Positions 34,439-43,786 of a stretch of 64,000 bases of DNA are shown piece by piece (position 1 is the stretch's first letter; the number at the start of each line of letters is the position of its first letter). Source of the DNA: Streptomyces sp. B21-083 (GTDB taxonomy: Bacteria; Actinomycetota; Actinomycetes; Streptomycetales; Streptomycetaceae); contig NZ_JARUND010000001.1 of assembly GCF_036898825.1 (NCBI RefSeq), forward strand, positions 1,860,001 to 1,924,000, read 5' to 3'. The notes under the pieces were generated by a model that worked only from the letters and a program-made list of their open reading frames with translations, searched no databases and was not told the origin of the DNA. The translations under genes were made by a program, and so were the position numbers.

Positions 34439-35710
34439 TCACCACGTCAGATGGAGGTCCCGAGGAGAGCGGTGGATCATCGTCGGGCGCATGGTGACCG
34501 GGTGGCCCTCGGCCAGTCGCAGCCCCGGCAGGCGGCTGGTCAACTCCTCCAGGGTGAGCCGGAGTTGCTCGCGGGCGAGCTGGGAGCCGGGGCAGGCGTG
34601 GGCGCCGAGACCGAAGGCGAGGTGACGTACCGGGCTGCGGGTGATGTCGAACTCGTCCGCGCGGGGGTGCCGCTCGCCGTCCCGGTTGGCGGCGCCGAAG
34701 GCGACGAACAGCGTGGCTCCGGCGGGGAGTTCGGTGCCCGCGAGAGTGACCGGGCGGGTGGTGACGCGGCGGAATCCCTGGAGCGCGGTGTCGTACCGGG
34801 CGGCCTCCTCCACGGCGGCCGGGATGCGGTCGGGTTCCGCGCACAGCAGCTCCCACTGGGCGGGATGCCGGAGTAGATGGAGAACCGTCGTGCCGATGAG
34901 CGCGGTGGTGGTGAGATGTCCGGCGATCAGCAGGTTCTGGAGGTGGGACACGGCCTCGTGGCGCTGGTCGAGGGTGAGTTCGCCACTGTCGTCGTCGGCT
35001 TCGCTGTCGCCGGGGGTGGTGACGGAGGCGACGATCTCCGTGCAGAGGTCCTCGCGGGGTTCGGCGTGCCGGGCGCGGGCGTACCGGTCGAGGATGTGCT
35101 GCGTGGCGACGACGTCCTGGGCGGCGGCGGTCTGCTCGTCCTCCAAGAGGGGCCGGAAGAGGAGTTCCTCGGCTCGGTACCCGCCGTGCACGACGGCCGA
35201 GACATCGGCGGGGTCGAGTCCGACGATCCTGCCGATGACCTCTCCGGGTAGTCGGCGGGCGTACGCGGACATCAACTCCACGCGTCCGCCCCTGTGTTCA
35301 CCGGCCTCACCCCGGTCACCGTGCACGAACGCGTCGACCAGGGCGGCGGCACGCTCGGCGGCGTACGGCACGACGCCGGCGACCCGGGCGGGCGAGAGGC
35401 CCTTGACGATGGGTGCGCGCAGCTCCTGGTGCCGGGTGCCGTCCGCGCCGACGACGACTGGCCGCCCGCCGAAGCCGCCGCCCAGCACGCCGAGCGCGGC
35501 GGGCGCCGGCATGACGTCGGGGCGCAGCGCACCGGCCGAGGAGAAGTCCTGGTCGCGACGGAGCACTTCGCGTACGTCTGCGTCCCGGGCGACCAGCCAG
35601 GCATCGAGTTCGGCGACGAAGGTCAGCCCTTCGGCGGCGTGGGCGCGGGTGTAGTGCGGATAGGGGTCGCTCTGCAACTCGTCGAGTCTGTCGTGCGGTT
35701 GACGGTCCAC
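34439..35710 (-). CDS. Cytochrome P450
   Basis: A bacterial class-I P450 of 423 residues. The haem-binding loop is FGLGAHACPGSQLAREQL (Cys ligand). The I-helix motif appears as AGHLTTT, the ExxR of the K-helix in the PAAVEEAARYD region is not a perfect ExxR in my reading, and the meander region ends VRHLAFGLG. The start is the GTG at 35710. It has no signal peptide. No ferredoxin or reductase gene is adjacent and no biosynthetic cluster surrounds it, so redox partners are elsewhere and the substrate is unknown. It lies just upstream of the LacI-controlled sugar operon on the same strand, but with a separate promoter gap of about 100 bases after it. Confidence 0.9.
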   Translation of the reverse strand: MDRQPHDRLDELQSDPYPHYTRAHAAEGLTFVAELDAWLVARDADVREVLRRDQDFSSAGALRPDVMPAPAALGVLGGGFGGRPVVVGADGTRHQELRAPIVKGLSPARVAGVVPYAAERAAALVDAFVHGDRGEAGEHRGGRVELMSAYARRLPGEVIGRIVGLDPADVSAVVHGGYRAEELLFRPLLEDEQTAAAQDVVATQHILDRYARARHAEPREDLCTEIVASVTTPGDSEADDDSGELTLDQRHEAVSHLQNLLIAGHLTTTALIGTTVLHLLRHPAQWELLCAEPDRIPAAVEEAARYDTALQGFRRVTTRPVTLAGTELPAGATLFVAFGAANRDGERHPRADEFDITRSPVRHLAFGLGAHACPGSQLAREQLRLTLEELTSRLPGLRLAEGHPVTMRPTMIHRSPRDLHLTW

Positions 35711-35936
35711 GCGGTGCCCTCCGGCCGGGGGTGCGGATCACGGGTCACGAGGTCGCGCCCATGGTGTCGTACACCGCGCGGAGGCGGAAGCGGCCGTCGG
35801 GCCACAGCCTCACCCCTGGCCTGCCGGTCCCGCTCCGGCGCGCCATCCGTCAACCCCGTGTGTGTCCTGGACCGACACGGACCGCACGATCCCGGAACGC
35901 ACCGTGCGGCACCGTCGGGTTCCCTACGATCGTGGG

Positions 35937-36377
35937 GTGGTCAACTTCCTCCTCGAACGTACGGTGCCGCTCCCCCTCGACGAGGCCTGGAGCCGGCTCA
36001 CGGCGTGGCCCCGCCACGCCTCCGTGGTCCCCCTGACCCGCGTCACGGTGCTCACCGCCCCGCCGACCCACGAGGGCACGGTGTTCGTCGCCCGCTCGGG
36101 GATCGGTCCCCTCGCCTTCGACGACCGGATGGAGGTCACCGTCTGGCGTCCCCCGACGGACGACACCCCGGGACTGTGCCGCCTGGAGAAACGCGGCCGG
36201 GTCGTCCTGGGCTGGGCGGAGATCGAGGTGAGCCCGGGCCCGGGGGGCCGCTCGCGGGTGATCTGGCGCGAGGAGTTGCGCGTACGCCTGCTGCCGTCGC
36301 TGCTCGACCGCCCGCTGGAGGGTGCCTCGCGGTATGTCTTCGGGCGGGCGGTGAACCGGCTGCTGAGGACGGGGTGA
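35937..36377 (+). CDS. SRPBCC-fold (START/Bet v1-like) protein
   Basis: A protein of about 146 residues, starting VVNFLLERTVPLPLDEAWSR, a characteristic opening of SRPBCC-domain proteins. Alternating strands follow (VVPLTRVTVLTAPP, GTVFVARSGIGPLAF, DDRMEVTVWRPP), then a long C-terminal helix (ASRYVFGRAVNRLLRT). Such proteins bind hydrophobic ligands in a helix-grip pocket. The GTG at 35937 is chosen by fold; an in-frame ATG at 35862 would add a Thr/Arg-rich stretch without clear homology. It is divergent from the P450, about 226 bases apart. A functional link to the P450 is possible but not shown. Confidence 0.8.
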   Translation: MVNFLLERTVPLPLDEAWSRLTAWPRHASVVPLTRVTVLTAPPTHEGTVFVARSGIGPLAFDDRMEVTVWRPPTDDTPGLCRLEKRGRVVLGWAEIEVSPGPGGRSRVIWREELRVRLLPSLLDRPLEGASRYVFGRAVNRLLRTG

Positions 36378-36786
36378 CGGACGTTTCGGTCGACTCCGGG
36401 TGCCGGCGGTACGGCCGGCCGGGGGAAGGAGAGAGCGTGCGGCTGGAGCTTCAGTTCGACTCGGGTCCAGGCGCCACTGGGAGCAGACTCACCGTCAGGT
36501 CCGTGGTCTGTACGGCGATCTGCGCACCCTCGGTTTCCTCCGGGTCGAACGCGGGACGGAGGCCGCGCCCGAGGAGTCGATGGCCGGAGTCGGGCACGAC
36601 CTCGCGGTCCGGGTGGCCGGCGGCGCCTTCTCCGCCGCCGCGTTCAAGGCCGGCGAGCGTCCACGAGTACCCGCCCGGACGCGGCACCCGGTGACCCGCA
36701 AAGGCGCGCAGGGAGTTCAACTGGGATACGCGCCACCGAAGTTGACCTGAAGAACGACCTGAAGTCGACCTGACGTCACCTGCCGG
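36378..36786 (+). pseudogene. Gap with a frame-disrupted EACC1-like remnant
   Basis: No intact gene is convincing in this 409-base stretch. From GTG 36437, which follows a GGGGAAGGAGAG binding site, the frame reads VRLELQFDSGPGATGSRLT. Protein-like sequence then continues in another frame as RGLYGDLRTLGFLRVERG, ESMAGVGHDLAVRVAGGAF and SAAAFKA, before degenerating near 36655. The pattern (short N-terminal strand, helix, then a hydrophobic helix) resembles the effector-associated EACC1 family. The shift lies near 36490-36505. This assignment is tentative; a 116-residue ORF from 36400 is the alternative. Confidence 0.35.
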
Positions 36787-37944
36787 TCAGGCCACCGACC
36801 CGATCCGCCCCACCGGTGCGGACGCCGAGGTGACGTCGTGGTGGATCGGCGTGTGCGCCCCCGTCAGCGAGACCCCGCTGCCGCCACGCCGGTCGGCGAC
36901 GATCTCCGACACGATGGACAAGGCGGTCTCCTCGGGCGTACGAGCGCCCAGGTCCAGTCCGATCGGCGACCTGAGGCGTGCCAACTCCAGCTCGGTGACG
37001 CCGACTTCGCGCAGTCGCTCATTGCGGTCCAGGTGGGTTTGGCGGGAGCCCATCGCGCCGACGTAGGCCACGGGAAGCCGCAGTGCGAGCTGGAGCAGGG
37101 GTACGTCGAACTTGGCGTCGTGGGTGAGGACACACAGGGCCGTACGGGCGTCCACGGCCGTCCGTTCCAGGTAGCGGTGCGGCCACTCGACGACGATCTC
37201 GTCCGCCTCGGGGAAACGGGCGCGCGTCGCGAACACCGGGCGGGCGTCGCACACCGTCACGTGGTAGCCGAGGAACTTGCCCATGCGGGCCAGCGCGGAC
37301 GCGAAGTCGATCGCGCCGAACACGATCATCCGGGGCGGCGGCACCGACGACTCGACCAGAACCGTGAGCGGTGCTCCGCAACGAGAGCCCCGCTCTCCGA
37401 TCTCCAGGGTGCCGGTGCGGCCCGCGTCGAGCTGGGCGCGCGCCTCGGCGGCCACCGTACGGTCCAGCTCGGGATGCCCGCCGAAGCCGCCCTCGTACGA
37501 GCCGTCCGGGCCGACGAGCAGGGCCCGGCCCAGCAGCTCTCCCGGGCCGGAGACGATCCGCGCCACGGCCGCCGCCTGCCCCTTCGCGGCGGCGGCCAGC
37601 GCCGACGCGAACACGGAACGGACGGGCGCCGACGCCCGCACCGGCGTCACCAGGATGTCGATGACGCCGCCGCAGGTCAGACCCACGGCGAAGGCGTCGT
37701 CGTCGCTGTACCCGAAGCGTTCGAGGACCGATTCGCCGTCCACCAGGGCCTGTTGGCACAGCTCGTACACCGCGCCCTCCACACAGCCGCCGGAGACCGA
37801 GCCGATCGCCGTGCCGTCGGCGTCCACCGCCAGGGCGGCGCCGGGCCGGCGGGGCGCGCTGCCGCTCACGGCCACCACGGTGGCCACGGCGAAGTCACGT
37901 CCCTGCTCGACCCACCGGTGCAGTTCTTCGGCGATGTCCAGCAT
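36787..37944 (-). CDS. xdhC: XdhC-family maturation factor of xanthine dehydrogenase
   Basis: A protein of 385 residues of the XdhC/CoxI family. The N-terminal domain shows FAVATVVAVSGSAPRRPGAA and SVSGGCVEGAVYE, with the Cys conserved in the family; GLTCGGVIDILVTP follows. The C-terminal Rossmann-like domain begins MIVFGAIDFASALARMGKFL and contains VLTHDAKFDVPLLQLAL and YVGAMGSRQTH. XdhC proteins bind the molybdenum cofactor, promote its sulfuration and insert it into xanthine dehydrogenase. AAGGAG 7 bases upstream supports the start. The first Gly-x-Gly of the Rossmann motif reads FGAIDFA, slightly atypical. It is the last gene of the minus-strand purine cluster, downstream of the permease. 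Confidence 0.88.
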   Translation of the reverse strand: MLDIAEELHRWVEQGRDFAVATVVAVSGSAPRRPGAALAVDADGTAIGSVSGGCVEGAVYELCQQALVDGESVLERFGYSDDDAFAVGLTCGGVIDILVTPVRASAPVRSVFASALAAAAKGQAAAVARIVSGPGELLGRALLVGPDGSYEGGFGGHPELDRTVAAEARAQLDAGRTGTLEIGERGSRCGAPLTVLVESSVPPPRMIVFGAIDFASALARMGKFLGYHVTVCDARPVFATRARFPEADEIVVEWPHRYLERTAVDARTALCVLTHDAKFDVPLLQLALRLPVAYVGAMGSRQTHLDRNERLREVGVTELELARLRSPIGLDLGARTPEETALSIVSEIVADRRGGSGVSLTGAHTPIHHDVTSASAPVGRIGSVA

Positions 37945-37991
37945 CTCGGTCTCCTTGACGACAGTCGGGCGGAAGGGCTTGCGGGGCTCGG

Positions 37992-39428
37992 CTAGTGCAC
38001 GCCCAGCCAGCCCTCAAGAGGATTGAGGGCGAAATAGACGAAGAAGATGCCTGTCAGGGCCCACATGAACGCACCGATCTCCCGTGCGCTGCCCTGCGCG
38101 ATCTTGATGGCGACGTACGAGATCACGCCGGCCGCGACACCCGCCGTGATCGAGTACGTGAACGGCATGATCACGACGGTCAGGAAGACCGGGACGGCGG
38201 TGGCGCGGTCGGCCCAGTCGACGTGCCGGGCGTTCGACATCATCATCGCGCCGATCACCACCAGGGCCGCCGCCGCGACCTCCCCGGGCACGATCGCCGT
38301 CAGCGGTGTGAAGAACAGACAGGCCGCGAAGAACAGGCCGGTGACGACGGAGGACAGGCCGGTGCGGGCACCCTCCCCCACGCCGGTCGCCGACTCCACG
38401 AACACCGTCTGGCCCGACGCGCCGGCGACACCGCCGATCGCCCCGCCCGCGCCGTCGATGAACAGCGCCTTGGACAGGCCCGGCATCCGGCCCTTGTCGT
38501 CGGCGAGTCCGGCCTCCGTGCCGACGCCGATGATCGTCGCCATCGCGTCGAAGAAACCGGCGAGGACGAGGGTGAACACGATCACGCCGACCGTCATCGC
38601 GCCGGCCTGCCCCCAGCCGCCGAACTCGACGTCCCCGAAGAGCGAGAAGTCCGGCATCGACACCGCGCTGCCGTGCAACTCCGGTGCACCGCTCGCCCAT
38701 TGCTTCGGGTCGATGACGTCCGCCGCGTTGAGCACGACGGCGAGCACGGTACCGCTGACGATGCCGATGAGGATGGCGCCGGGCACGCCTCTGGCCTGCA
38801 GCATGAAGATGAGGAGGAGGGTCGCGGCGAACAACAGGACGGGCCAGCCCGCGAGTTCGCCGTCCGGACCGAGGGAGAGCGGGGTCGCGACGCCCTGGTG
38901 GACGAAGCCGGCCTTCACCAGGCCGATCAGCGCGACGAACAGACCGATGCCCATGGTGATCGCGTGCTTCAGCGCCAGCGGGATCGCGTTCATGATCATC
39001 TCGCGGAGGCCGGTGACGACCAGCAGCATGATGACGACGCCGTACAGCACGCACATGCCCATCGCCTGCGGCCAGGTCATGGCGGGCGCCACCTGCGAGG
39101 ACAGGACGCCGGACACGGACAGGCCGGCCGCGAGCGCGAGCGGGACCTTGCCGAGGAAGCCCATGAGGAGCGTGGTGAGGGCTGCCGCGAAGGCGGTGGC
39201 GGTGATCAGTGCCTGCTGGCCGAGGGTGTTTCCGGCGGCGTCCTTGCCGGAGAGGATCAGCGGGTTGAGAAGCAGGATGTACGCCATCGCCATGAAGGTG
39301 GTGATGCCGCCGCGTATCTCTCGGGCGAGGGTGGAGTCGCGGGCGGTGATGTGGAAGTAGCGGTCGAGGGGGGATCGGGCGCCTGGGGGCGCCTCGATGG
39401 GCCTTGGCCGTACCGACTGCTGGGTCAC
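37992..39428 (-). CDS. AzgA-type (NCS2) purine permease
   Basis: A membrane transporter of about 478 residues with roughly 12-13 hydrophobic segments. The N-terminal REIRGGITTFMAMAYILLLN and later FDAMATIIGVGTEAGL and SATGVGEGARTGLSSVVTG are hallmarks of the AzgA hypoxanthine/guanine/adenine subgroup of NCS2 permeases. It would import purine bases by proton symport, feeding the xanthine dehydrogenase encoded next to it. The GTG at 39428 is preferred because GGAGA lies 7 bases upstream; a TTG at 39443 is also open. It lies between the dehydrogenase genes and xdhC on the same strand, separated from the former by a hairpin, so it may have its own promoter. Confidence 0.9.
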   Translation of the reverse strand: MTQQSVRPRPIEAPPGARSPLDRYFHITARDSTLAREIRGGITTFMAMAYILLLNPLILSGKDAAGNTLGQQALITATAFAAALTTLLMGFLGKVPLALAAGLSVSGVLSSQVAPAMTWPQAMGMCVLYGVVIMLLVVTGLREMIMNAIPLALKHAITMGIGLFVALIGLVKAGFVHQGVATPLSLGPDGELAGWPVLLFAATLLLIFMLQARGVPGAILIGIVSGTVLAVVLNAADVIDPKQWASGAPELHGSAVSMPDFSLFGDVEFGGWGQAGAMTVGVIVFTLVLAGFFDAMATIIGVGTEAGLADDKGRMPGLSKALFIDGAGGAIGGVAGASGQTVFVESATGVGEGARTGLSSVVTGLFFAACLFFTPLTAIVPGEVAAAALVVIGAMMMSNARHVDWADRATAVPVFLTVVIMPFTYSITAGVAAGVISYVAIKIAQGSAREIGAFMWALTGIFFVYFALNPLEGWLGVH

Positions 39429-39547
39429 GGTGCCGTCTCCCAAGGTTCATAGGGGATTGGGAAGGTGCACGACCCGGGGGACGGCCCGAGGCGAACGGGG
39501 GGTGCTTGCGGGGTGCGTTGTCGGGCGCGGGTGGGTGGGTGGGGGCC

Positions 39548-39600
39548 GGTCGCGCAGTTCCCCGCGCCCCTGAAAAGCCGGGGCTGCGCCCCGTGCTTTT
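39548..39600 (-). terminator. Dispersed repeat joined to a hairpin after the dehydrogenase operon
   Basis: The dispersed motif is read on the minus strand at 39571-39549. Next to it lies a hairpin at 39573-39600: arms AAAAGCCGGGGC and GCCCCGTGCTTTT with loop TGC and one bulge. It sits 31-83 bases beyond the stop of the molybdenum subunit gene and probably ends that transcript. Confidence 0.7.
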
Positions 39601-39630
39601 CGGCCCGCGGGGAACTGGTCACCGGTCCGA

Positions 39631-42030
39631 CTACGCCGTGCCCGTGAGGTGTTCCGGGCGTACCGGTGTCTTCGTGAGGTCGAGGCCCGTCGCGTTGCGG
39701 ATAGCCGCCAGGACGGCCGGAGTTGATGACAGGGTCGGTGCCTCGCCGATGCCTCGGAGGCCGTACGGGGCGTGGTCGTCGGCCAGTTCGAGGACGTCGA
39801 CCGGGATGGTCGGGGTGTCGAGGATGGTGGGGATCAGGTAGTCCGTGAAGGACGGGTTGCGTACCTTGGCCGTCTTGGGGTCGACGATGATCTCCTCCAT
39901 CACCGCGATGCCCAGCCCCTGGGTGGTGCCGCCCTGGATCTGGCCGACGACCGACAGCGGGTTGAGCGCCTTGCCGACGTCCTGGGCGCAGGCCAGCTCG
40001 ATGACCTTCACCAGGCCCAGTTCGGTGTCGACCTCGACGACCGCCCGGTGCGCGGCGAACGAGTACTGGACGTGTCCGAAGCCCTGCCCGGTGCGCAGGT
40101 CGAAGGGTTCGGTCGGCCGGTGCCGCCACTCCGCCTCGACCTCGACGGACTCCTCGCCCAGGACGTCGACCAGGCCGGCGAGGACCTCACCGGCGTCCGT
40201 GACGACCTTGCCGCCCTCCAGCAGCAGCTCGGCCGTGGCCCAGGCGGGGTGGTAGGAACCGAACTTGCGGCGCCCGGCGTCCAGGACCTTCTCGCGGACC
40301 AGCTCGCACGAGTTCTTGACGGCGCCACCGGTGACGTACGTCTGCCGGGAGGCCGAGGTCGAACCGGCCGAGCCGACCCGGGTGTCGGCGGGCTGGATCG
40401 TCACCTGGGTGACGCCCAGCTCGGTGCGCGCGATCTGGGCGTGGACGGTGACCCCGCCCTGACCCACCTCCGCCATGGCCGTGTGGACCGTGGCCACCGG
40501 CTCACCGCCGACCACCTCCATCCGTACCCGGGCGGTCGAGTAGTCGTCGAAGCCCTCGGAGAAGCCGACGTTCTTGATGCCGACCGCGTAGCCGATGCCC
40601 CGGACCACGCCCTCGCCGTGGGTGGTGTTGGAGAGGCCGCCCGGCAGCTGGCGTACGTCCGCCGCCTCGCCCGCCGTCAGCCACTGCTGCTCCGGCGGAA
40701 GGGGCATCGCCTTGACGCGGCGCAGGAGTTCGGCGACGGGGGCCGGGGAGTCGACGGCCTGTCCGGTGGGCAGCAGGGTGCCCTGTTCCATGGCGTTGAG
40801 GCGGCGGAACTCGACCCGGTCCATGCCCACCGCGTCGGCGAGCTTGTCCATCTGGGCCTCGTAGGCGAAGCAGGCCTGGACCGCGCCGAAGCCGCGCATC
40901 GCGCCGCAGGGCGGGTTGTTGGTGTAGAGGGCGATGCAGTCGATCTCCACGTCGTCGACGACGTACGGGCCGGCGCCGAGCGAGGCCGCGTTGCCGACGA
41001 CCGCCGGGGAGGTGGAGGCGTACGCGCCGCCGTCGAGGACGATCCGTGCCTTCAGGTGGGTCAGCTTGCCGTCCTTGGTGGCCCCGTGCTCGTAGGTGAG
41101 CTTCGCGGGGTGCCGGTGGACGTGGCCGAAGAAGGACTCGAAGCGGTTGTAGACGATCTTCACCGGTTTGCCGGTGCGCAGGGCGAGCAGACAGGCGTGG
41201 ATCTGCATCGACAGGTCCTCGCGTCCGCCGAACGCGCCGCCGACACCGGACAGTGTCATCCGGACCTTGTCCTCGGGCAGGCCGAGAACGGGCGCGATCT
41301 GGCGCAGGTCGGAGTGCAGCCACTGGGTGGCGATGTACAGGTCGACGCCGCCGTCCTCCCCGGGGACCGCGAGGCCCGACTCCGGGCCCAGGAACGCCTG
41401 GTCCTGCATGCCGAAGGTGTACTCGCCGGTGACGATGAAGTCGGCGCGGGCGCGGGCGGCCTCGACGTCGCCGCGGACGATCGGCTGGCCGTGGACGATG
41501 TTCGGGTGGTCGACGTGGGCGAAGTGGCGGTCGGTGCGGTCCTCGTGGATGAGGATCGCGTCCGGCGCGGTCGCGGATGCCTCGTCGGTGACGACCGGCA
41601 GTTCGCGGTACTCGACCTTGATCTTGGCCGCGGCGCGGCGCGCGGTCTCCGGGTGGTCGGCGGCGACGATGGCGACGGGTTCGCCGTGGTGGCGAACCCT
41701 GCCGTGGGCGAGGACCGGGGTGTCCTGGACCTCCAGGCCGTAGTTCCGCACGTCGGTCGGCAGGTCGTCGTACGTCATGACGGCGTAGACGCCGGGCAGC
41801 GCGAGGGCCTCGCCCGTGTCGATGGAGACGATCTCGGCGTGCGCGACCGTGGAGCGCAGGATCTGGCCCCAGAGCATGTCCTCGTGCCACATGTCGGAGG
41901 AGTACGCGAACTCGCCGGTGACCTTGAGGGTGCCGTCGGGGCGGAGCGTGGACTCGCCGATGCCGCCCTTGGTCTTCGAGCCCTGGGTGACCTTGGTGGG
42001 GGTCCCGAGGGGCGCGTTCTTGCCGGGCAT
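39631..42030 (-). CDS. Xanthine dehydrogenase, molybdopterin-binding subunit
   Basis: A protein of 799 residues of the xanthine oxidase family. It carries the substrate-site motifs GVGGAFGGRED and CGAMRGFGAVQACFAYE (Arg and Phe of the purine-binding pocket), the Moco-binding GQGGVTVHAQIARTELGV, and the catalytic Glu in LRGIGEAPTLSSTP near the C-terminus. The start MPGKNAPLGTPTKVT at 42030 follows GGGAGAGG and lies 1 base inside the gap after the FeS-subunit stop, so the genes are coupled; longer readings to 42381 overlap that gene and are rejected. With the FeS and FAD subunits it oxidises hypoxanthine and xanthine towards urate in the cytoplasm. Confidence 0.94.
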   Translation of the reverse strand: MPGKNAPLGTPTKVTQGSKTKGGIGESTLRPDGTLKVTGEFAYSSDMWHEDMLWGQILRSTVAHAEIVSIDTGEALALPGVYAVMTYDDLPTDVRNYGLEVQDTPVLAHGRVRHHGEPVAIVAADHPETARRAAAKIKVEYRELPVVTDEASATAPDAILIHEDRTDRHFAHVDHPNIVHGQPIVRGDVEAARARADFIVTGEYTFGMQDQAFLGPESGLAVPGEDGGVDLYIATQWLHSDLRQIAPVLGLPEDKVRMTLSGVGGAFGGREDLSMQIHACLLALRTGKPVKIVYNRFESFFGHVHRHPAKLTYEHGATKDGKLTHLKARIVLDGGAYASTSPAVVGNAASLGAGPYVVDDVEIDCIALYTNNPPCGAMRGFGAVQACFAYEAQMDKLADAVGMDRVEFRRLNAMEQGTLLPTGQAVDSPAPVAELLRRVKAMPLPPEQQWLTAGEAADVRQLPGGLSNTTHGEGVVRGIGYAVGIKNVGFSEGFDDYSTARVRMEVVGGEPVATVHTAMAEVGQGGVTVHAQIARTELGVTQVTIQPADTRVGSAGSTSASRQTYVTGGAVKNSCELVREKVLDAGRRKFGSYHPAWATAELLLEGGKVVTDAGEVLAGLVDVLGEESVEVEAEWRHRPTEPFDLRTGQGFGHVQYSFAAHRAVVEVDTELGLVKVIELACAQDVGKALNPLSVVGQIQGGTTQGLGIAVMEEIIVDPKTAKVRNPSFTDYLIPTILDTPTIPVDVLELADDHAPYGLRGIGEAPTLSSTPAVLAAIRNATGLDLTKTPVRPEHLTGTA

Positions 42031-42031
42031 G

Positions 42032-42634
42032 TCAGACCGCCTCTCCCTGTCGGGCCGCCGCCAGCCGGACCGCGTCCATGATCTTCTCGTAGCCCGTGCA
42101 GCGGCACAGGTTGCCCGACAGCGCCTCGCGGATGTCCGCGTCGGTCGGGTTGGGGTTCTGCTCCAGCATCTCGTCGGCGGCGACCAGCAGACCGGGCGTG
42201 CAGAAGCCGCACTGGACGGCTCCGGCGTCGATGAACGCCTGCTGGATGGGGGCGAGTTCGGTGCCCTCACCGGTCTGGGAGTCGGTGGCCGGTGAGGCGG
42301 TCGCGCCCTTGGGCTGCCACTGCCTGGCCGCGTCAAGTGACGTACCGCAGGCGCCCGTTCCGCAACTGCCGTGCGCCGCACGCTGTTTGGCGTGGTCGGC
42401 GAGCCCTTCGACCGTGACGACCTCGCGCCCTTCCACCTGCCCCGCAGCGACGAGGCACGAGCACACCGGTACGCCGTCGAGGCGGACGGTGCACGATCCG
42501 CACTCGCCCTGTTCGCAGGCGTTCTTGGAGCCCGGCAGGCCGAGCCGCTCCCGCAGGACGTAGAGCAGGGACTCGCCCTCCCACACGTCGTCGGCCTCCT
42601 GAGGCCGTCCGTTGACCGTGAAACTGACGCGCAT
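42032..42634 (-). CDS. Xanthine dehydrogenase, 2Fe-2S subunit
   Basis: A protein of 200 residues. The N-terminal plant-type ferredoxin domain has C-x4-C-x2-C in KNACEQGECGSCTVRLDG, with a later C. The C-terminal helical domain has the second cluster, with CGFCTPG and LCRCTGYEKI. Between them lies an insertion of about 40 residues with two extra cysteines (GSCGTGACGTSLD) and a Thr/Ser-rich stretch, longer than in many homologues. The start codon overlaps the FAD-subunit stop by one base (TAATG at 42634), so the genes are translationally coupled. It passes electrons from the molybdenum site to FAD. Confidence 0.93.
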   Translation of the reverse strand: MRVSFTVNGRPQEADDVWEGESLLYVLRERLGLPGSKNACEQGECGSCTVRLDGVPVCSCLVAAGQVEGREVVTVEGLADHAKQRAAHGSCGTGACGTSLDAARQWQPKGATASPATDSQTGEGTELAPIQQAFIDAGAVQCGFCTPGLLVAADEMLEQNPNPTDADIREALSGNLCRCTGYEKIMDAVRLAAARQGEAV

Positions 42635-43524
42635 TACGCGACTCCCTCCGTGTGGGCGGCGGTGCCGCGGTACGACTCCCAGGTCCACGTCAGCGTGCGC
42701 CGGGCCATCACGCCGACCGCGTGGCGGCGGTAGCTCGCGGTGCCCCGGACGTCGTCGATGGGGTTGCAGGCGCCCGCACACAGTGCGGCGAACTGCTTGG
42801 CGACCGACGGCGTGATGATCTTCCCGTTGTCCCAGAAGCCGCCCTCTTCGAGCGCCGCGTTCAGGAACTCCTCGGCCGTCTTGGCCCGGACGGGTGTGGG
42901 CGCCGCCGAACCGATCCCCGTACGGACGGTCCGGGATTCGGGGTGCAGCGCGAGCCCGAAGGCGCAGACCGCGATGACCATGGCGTTGCGGGTGCCCACC
43001 TTGGAGTACTGCTGGGGCCCGTCCGCCTTCTTGATGTGGACGGCGCGGATCAGCTCGTCGGGGGCGAGGGCGTTGCGCTTCACACCTGTGTAGAAGTCGT
43101 CGATCGGGATCAGCCGGGTCCCCCGGACGGACTCGGCCTCGACCTCGGCCCCGGCGGCGAGGAGCGCCGGGTGGGCGTCACCGGCCGGGGAGGCGGTGCC
43201 GAGGTTGCCGCCGACGCCTCCTCGGTTGCGGATCTGCGGGGAGGCGACCGTGTGCGAGGCGAGGGCCAGGCCCGGCAGCTCGGCGCGCAGGTTCTCCATG
43301 ATCCGGGTGTACGGAACGGAGGCGCCGAGCCGCACGCTCCGCTCGCCGGTCTCCCACTCGTACAGATCTCCGATACGGGTCAGGTCGAGGAGGTACTCGG
43401 GCCGGCGGTGGTCGAAGTTGATCTCGACCATCACGTCGGTGCCGCCCGCGAGAGGCACAGCGGTGGGGTGCTCGGCCTTCGCGGCGAGCGCCTCCTCCCA
43501 GCTGGCGGGGCGAAGGAAGTCCAT
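42634..43524 (-). CDS. Xanthine dehydrogenase, FAD-binding subunit
   Basis: A protein of 296 residues of the PCMH/CO-dehydrogenase flavoprotein family. FAD-binding segments are PLAGGTDVMVEINFDHRRPE and IRNRGGVGGNLGTASPAGD, followed by the C-terminal CO_deh_flav_C domain with the SAAPTPVRAKTAEEFL region. It is the first gene of the dehydrogenase operon (FAD, FeS, Mo order). It is divergent from pucR with about 260 bases between starts, so PucR probably acts there. An AGAGGA-type ribosome binding site precedes the ATG at 43524. Confidence 0.93.
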   Translation of the reverse strand: MDFLRPASWEEALAAKAEHPTAVPLAGGTDVMVEINFDHRRPEYLLDLTRIGDLYEWETGERSVRLGASVPYTRIMENLRAELPGLALASHTVASPQIRNRGGVGGNLGTASPAGDAHPALLAAGAEVEAESVRGTRLIPIDDFYTGVKRNALAPDELIRAVHIKKADGPQQYSKVGTRNAMVIAVCAFGLALHPESRTVRTGIGSAAPTPVRAKTAEEFLNAALEEGGFWDNGKIITPSVAKQFAALCAGACNPIDDVRGTASYRRHAVGVMARRTLTWTWESYRGTAAHTEGVA

Positions 43525-43786
43525 GACCGGCTCTTTTCCTCTTCGTCGCGTACGTGGGTGCCAATGGCTCGTTCATGCGCTGTTCACGTGCGGTGAGGCC
43601 AGTACACAGGGCTGTGCTCCACCGGGGTCAGTCACGGAAACCATGAAGGAGTTGGCTGGCCAGGGCAATCGTCTTGTAGATTCGTATGAACAGGGGCCAT
43701 CGGTAACCTCTCCGATTTTCCCTGGAAACAGTGATCGCCGCGCAGGCGCGAAAGCGCGGCTCTCGGACAGAACGGCGGCGACGAGA

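Noticed and set aside
37995..39452. 485-codon plus-strand ORF
   Set aside because: It is antisense to the purine permease, rich in Asp/Arg/His/Glu, with no domain.
39772..42081. 769-codon plus-strand ORF
   Set aside because: It is antisense to the xanthine dehydrogenase molybdenum subunit.
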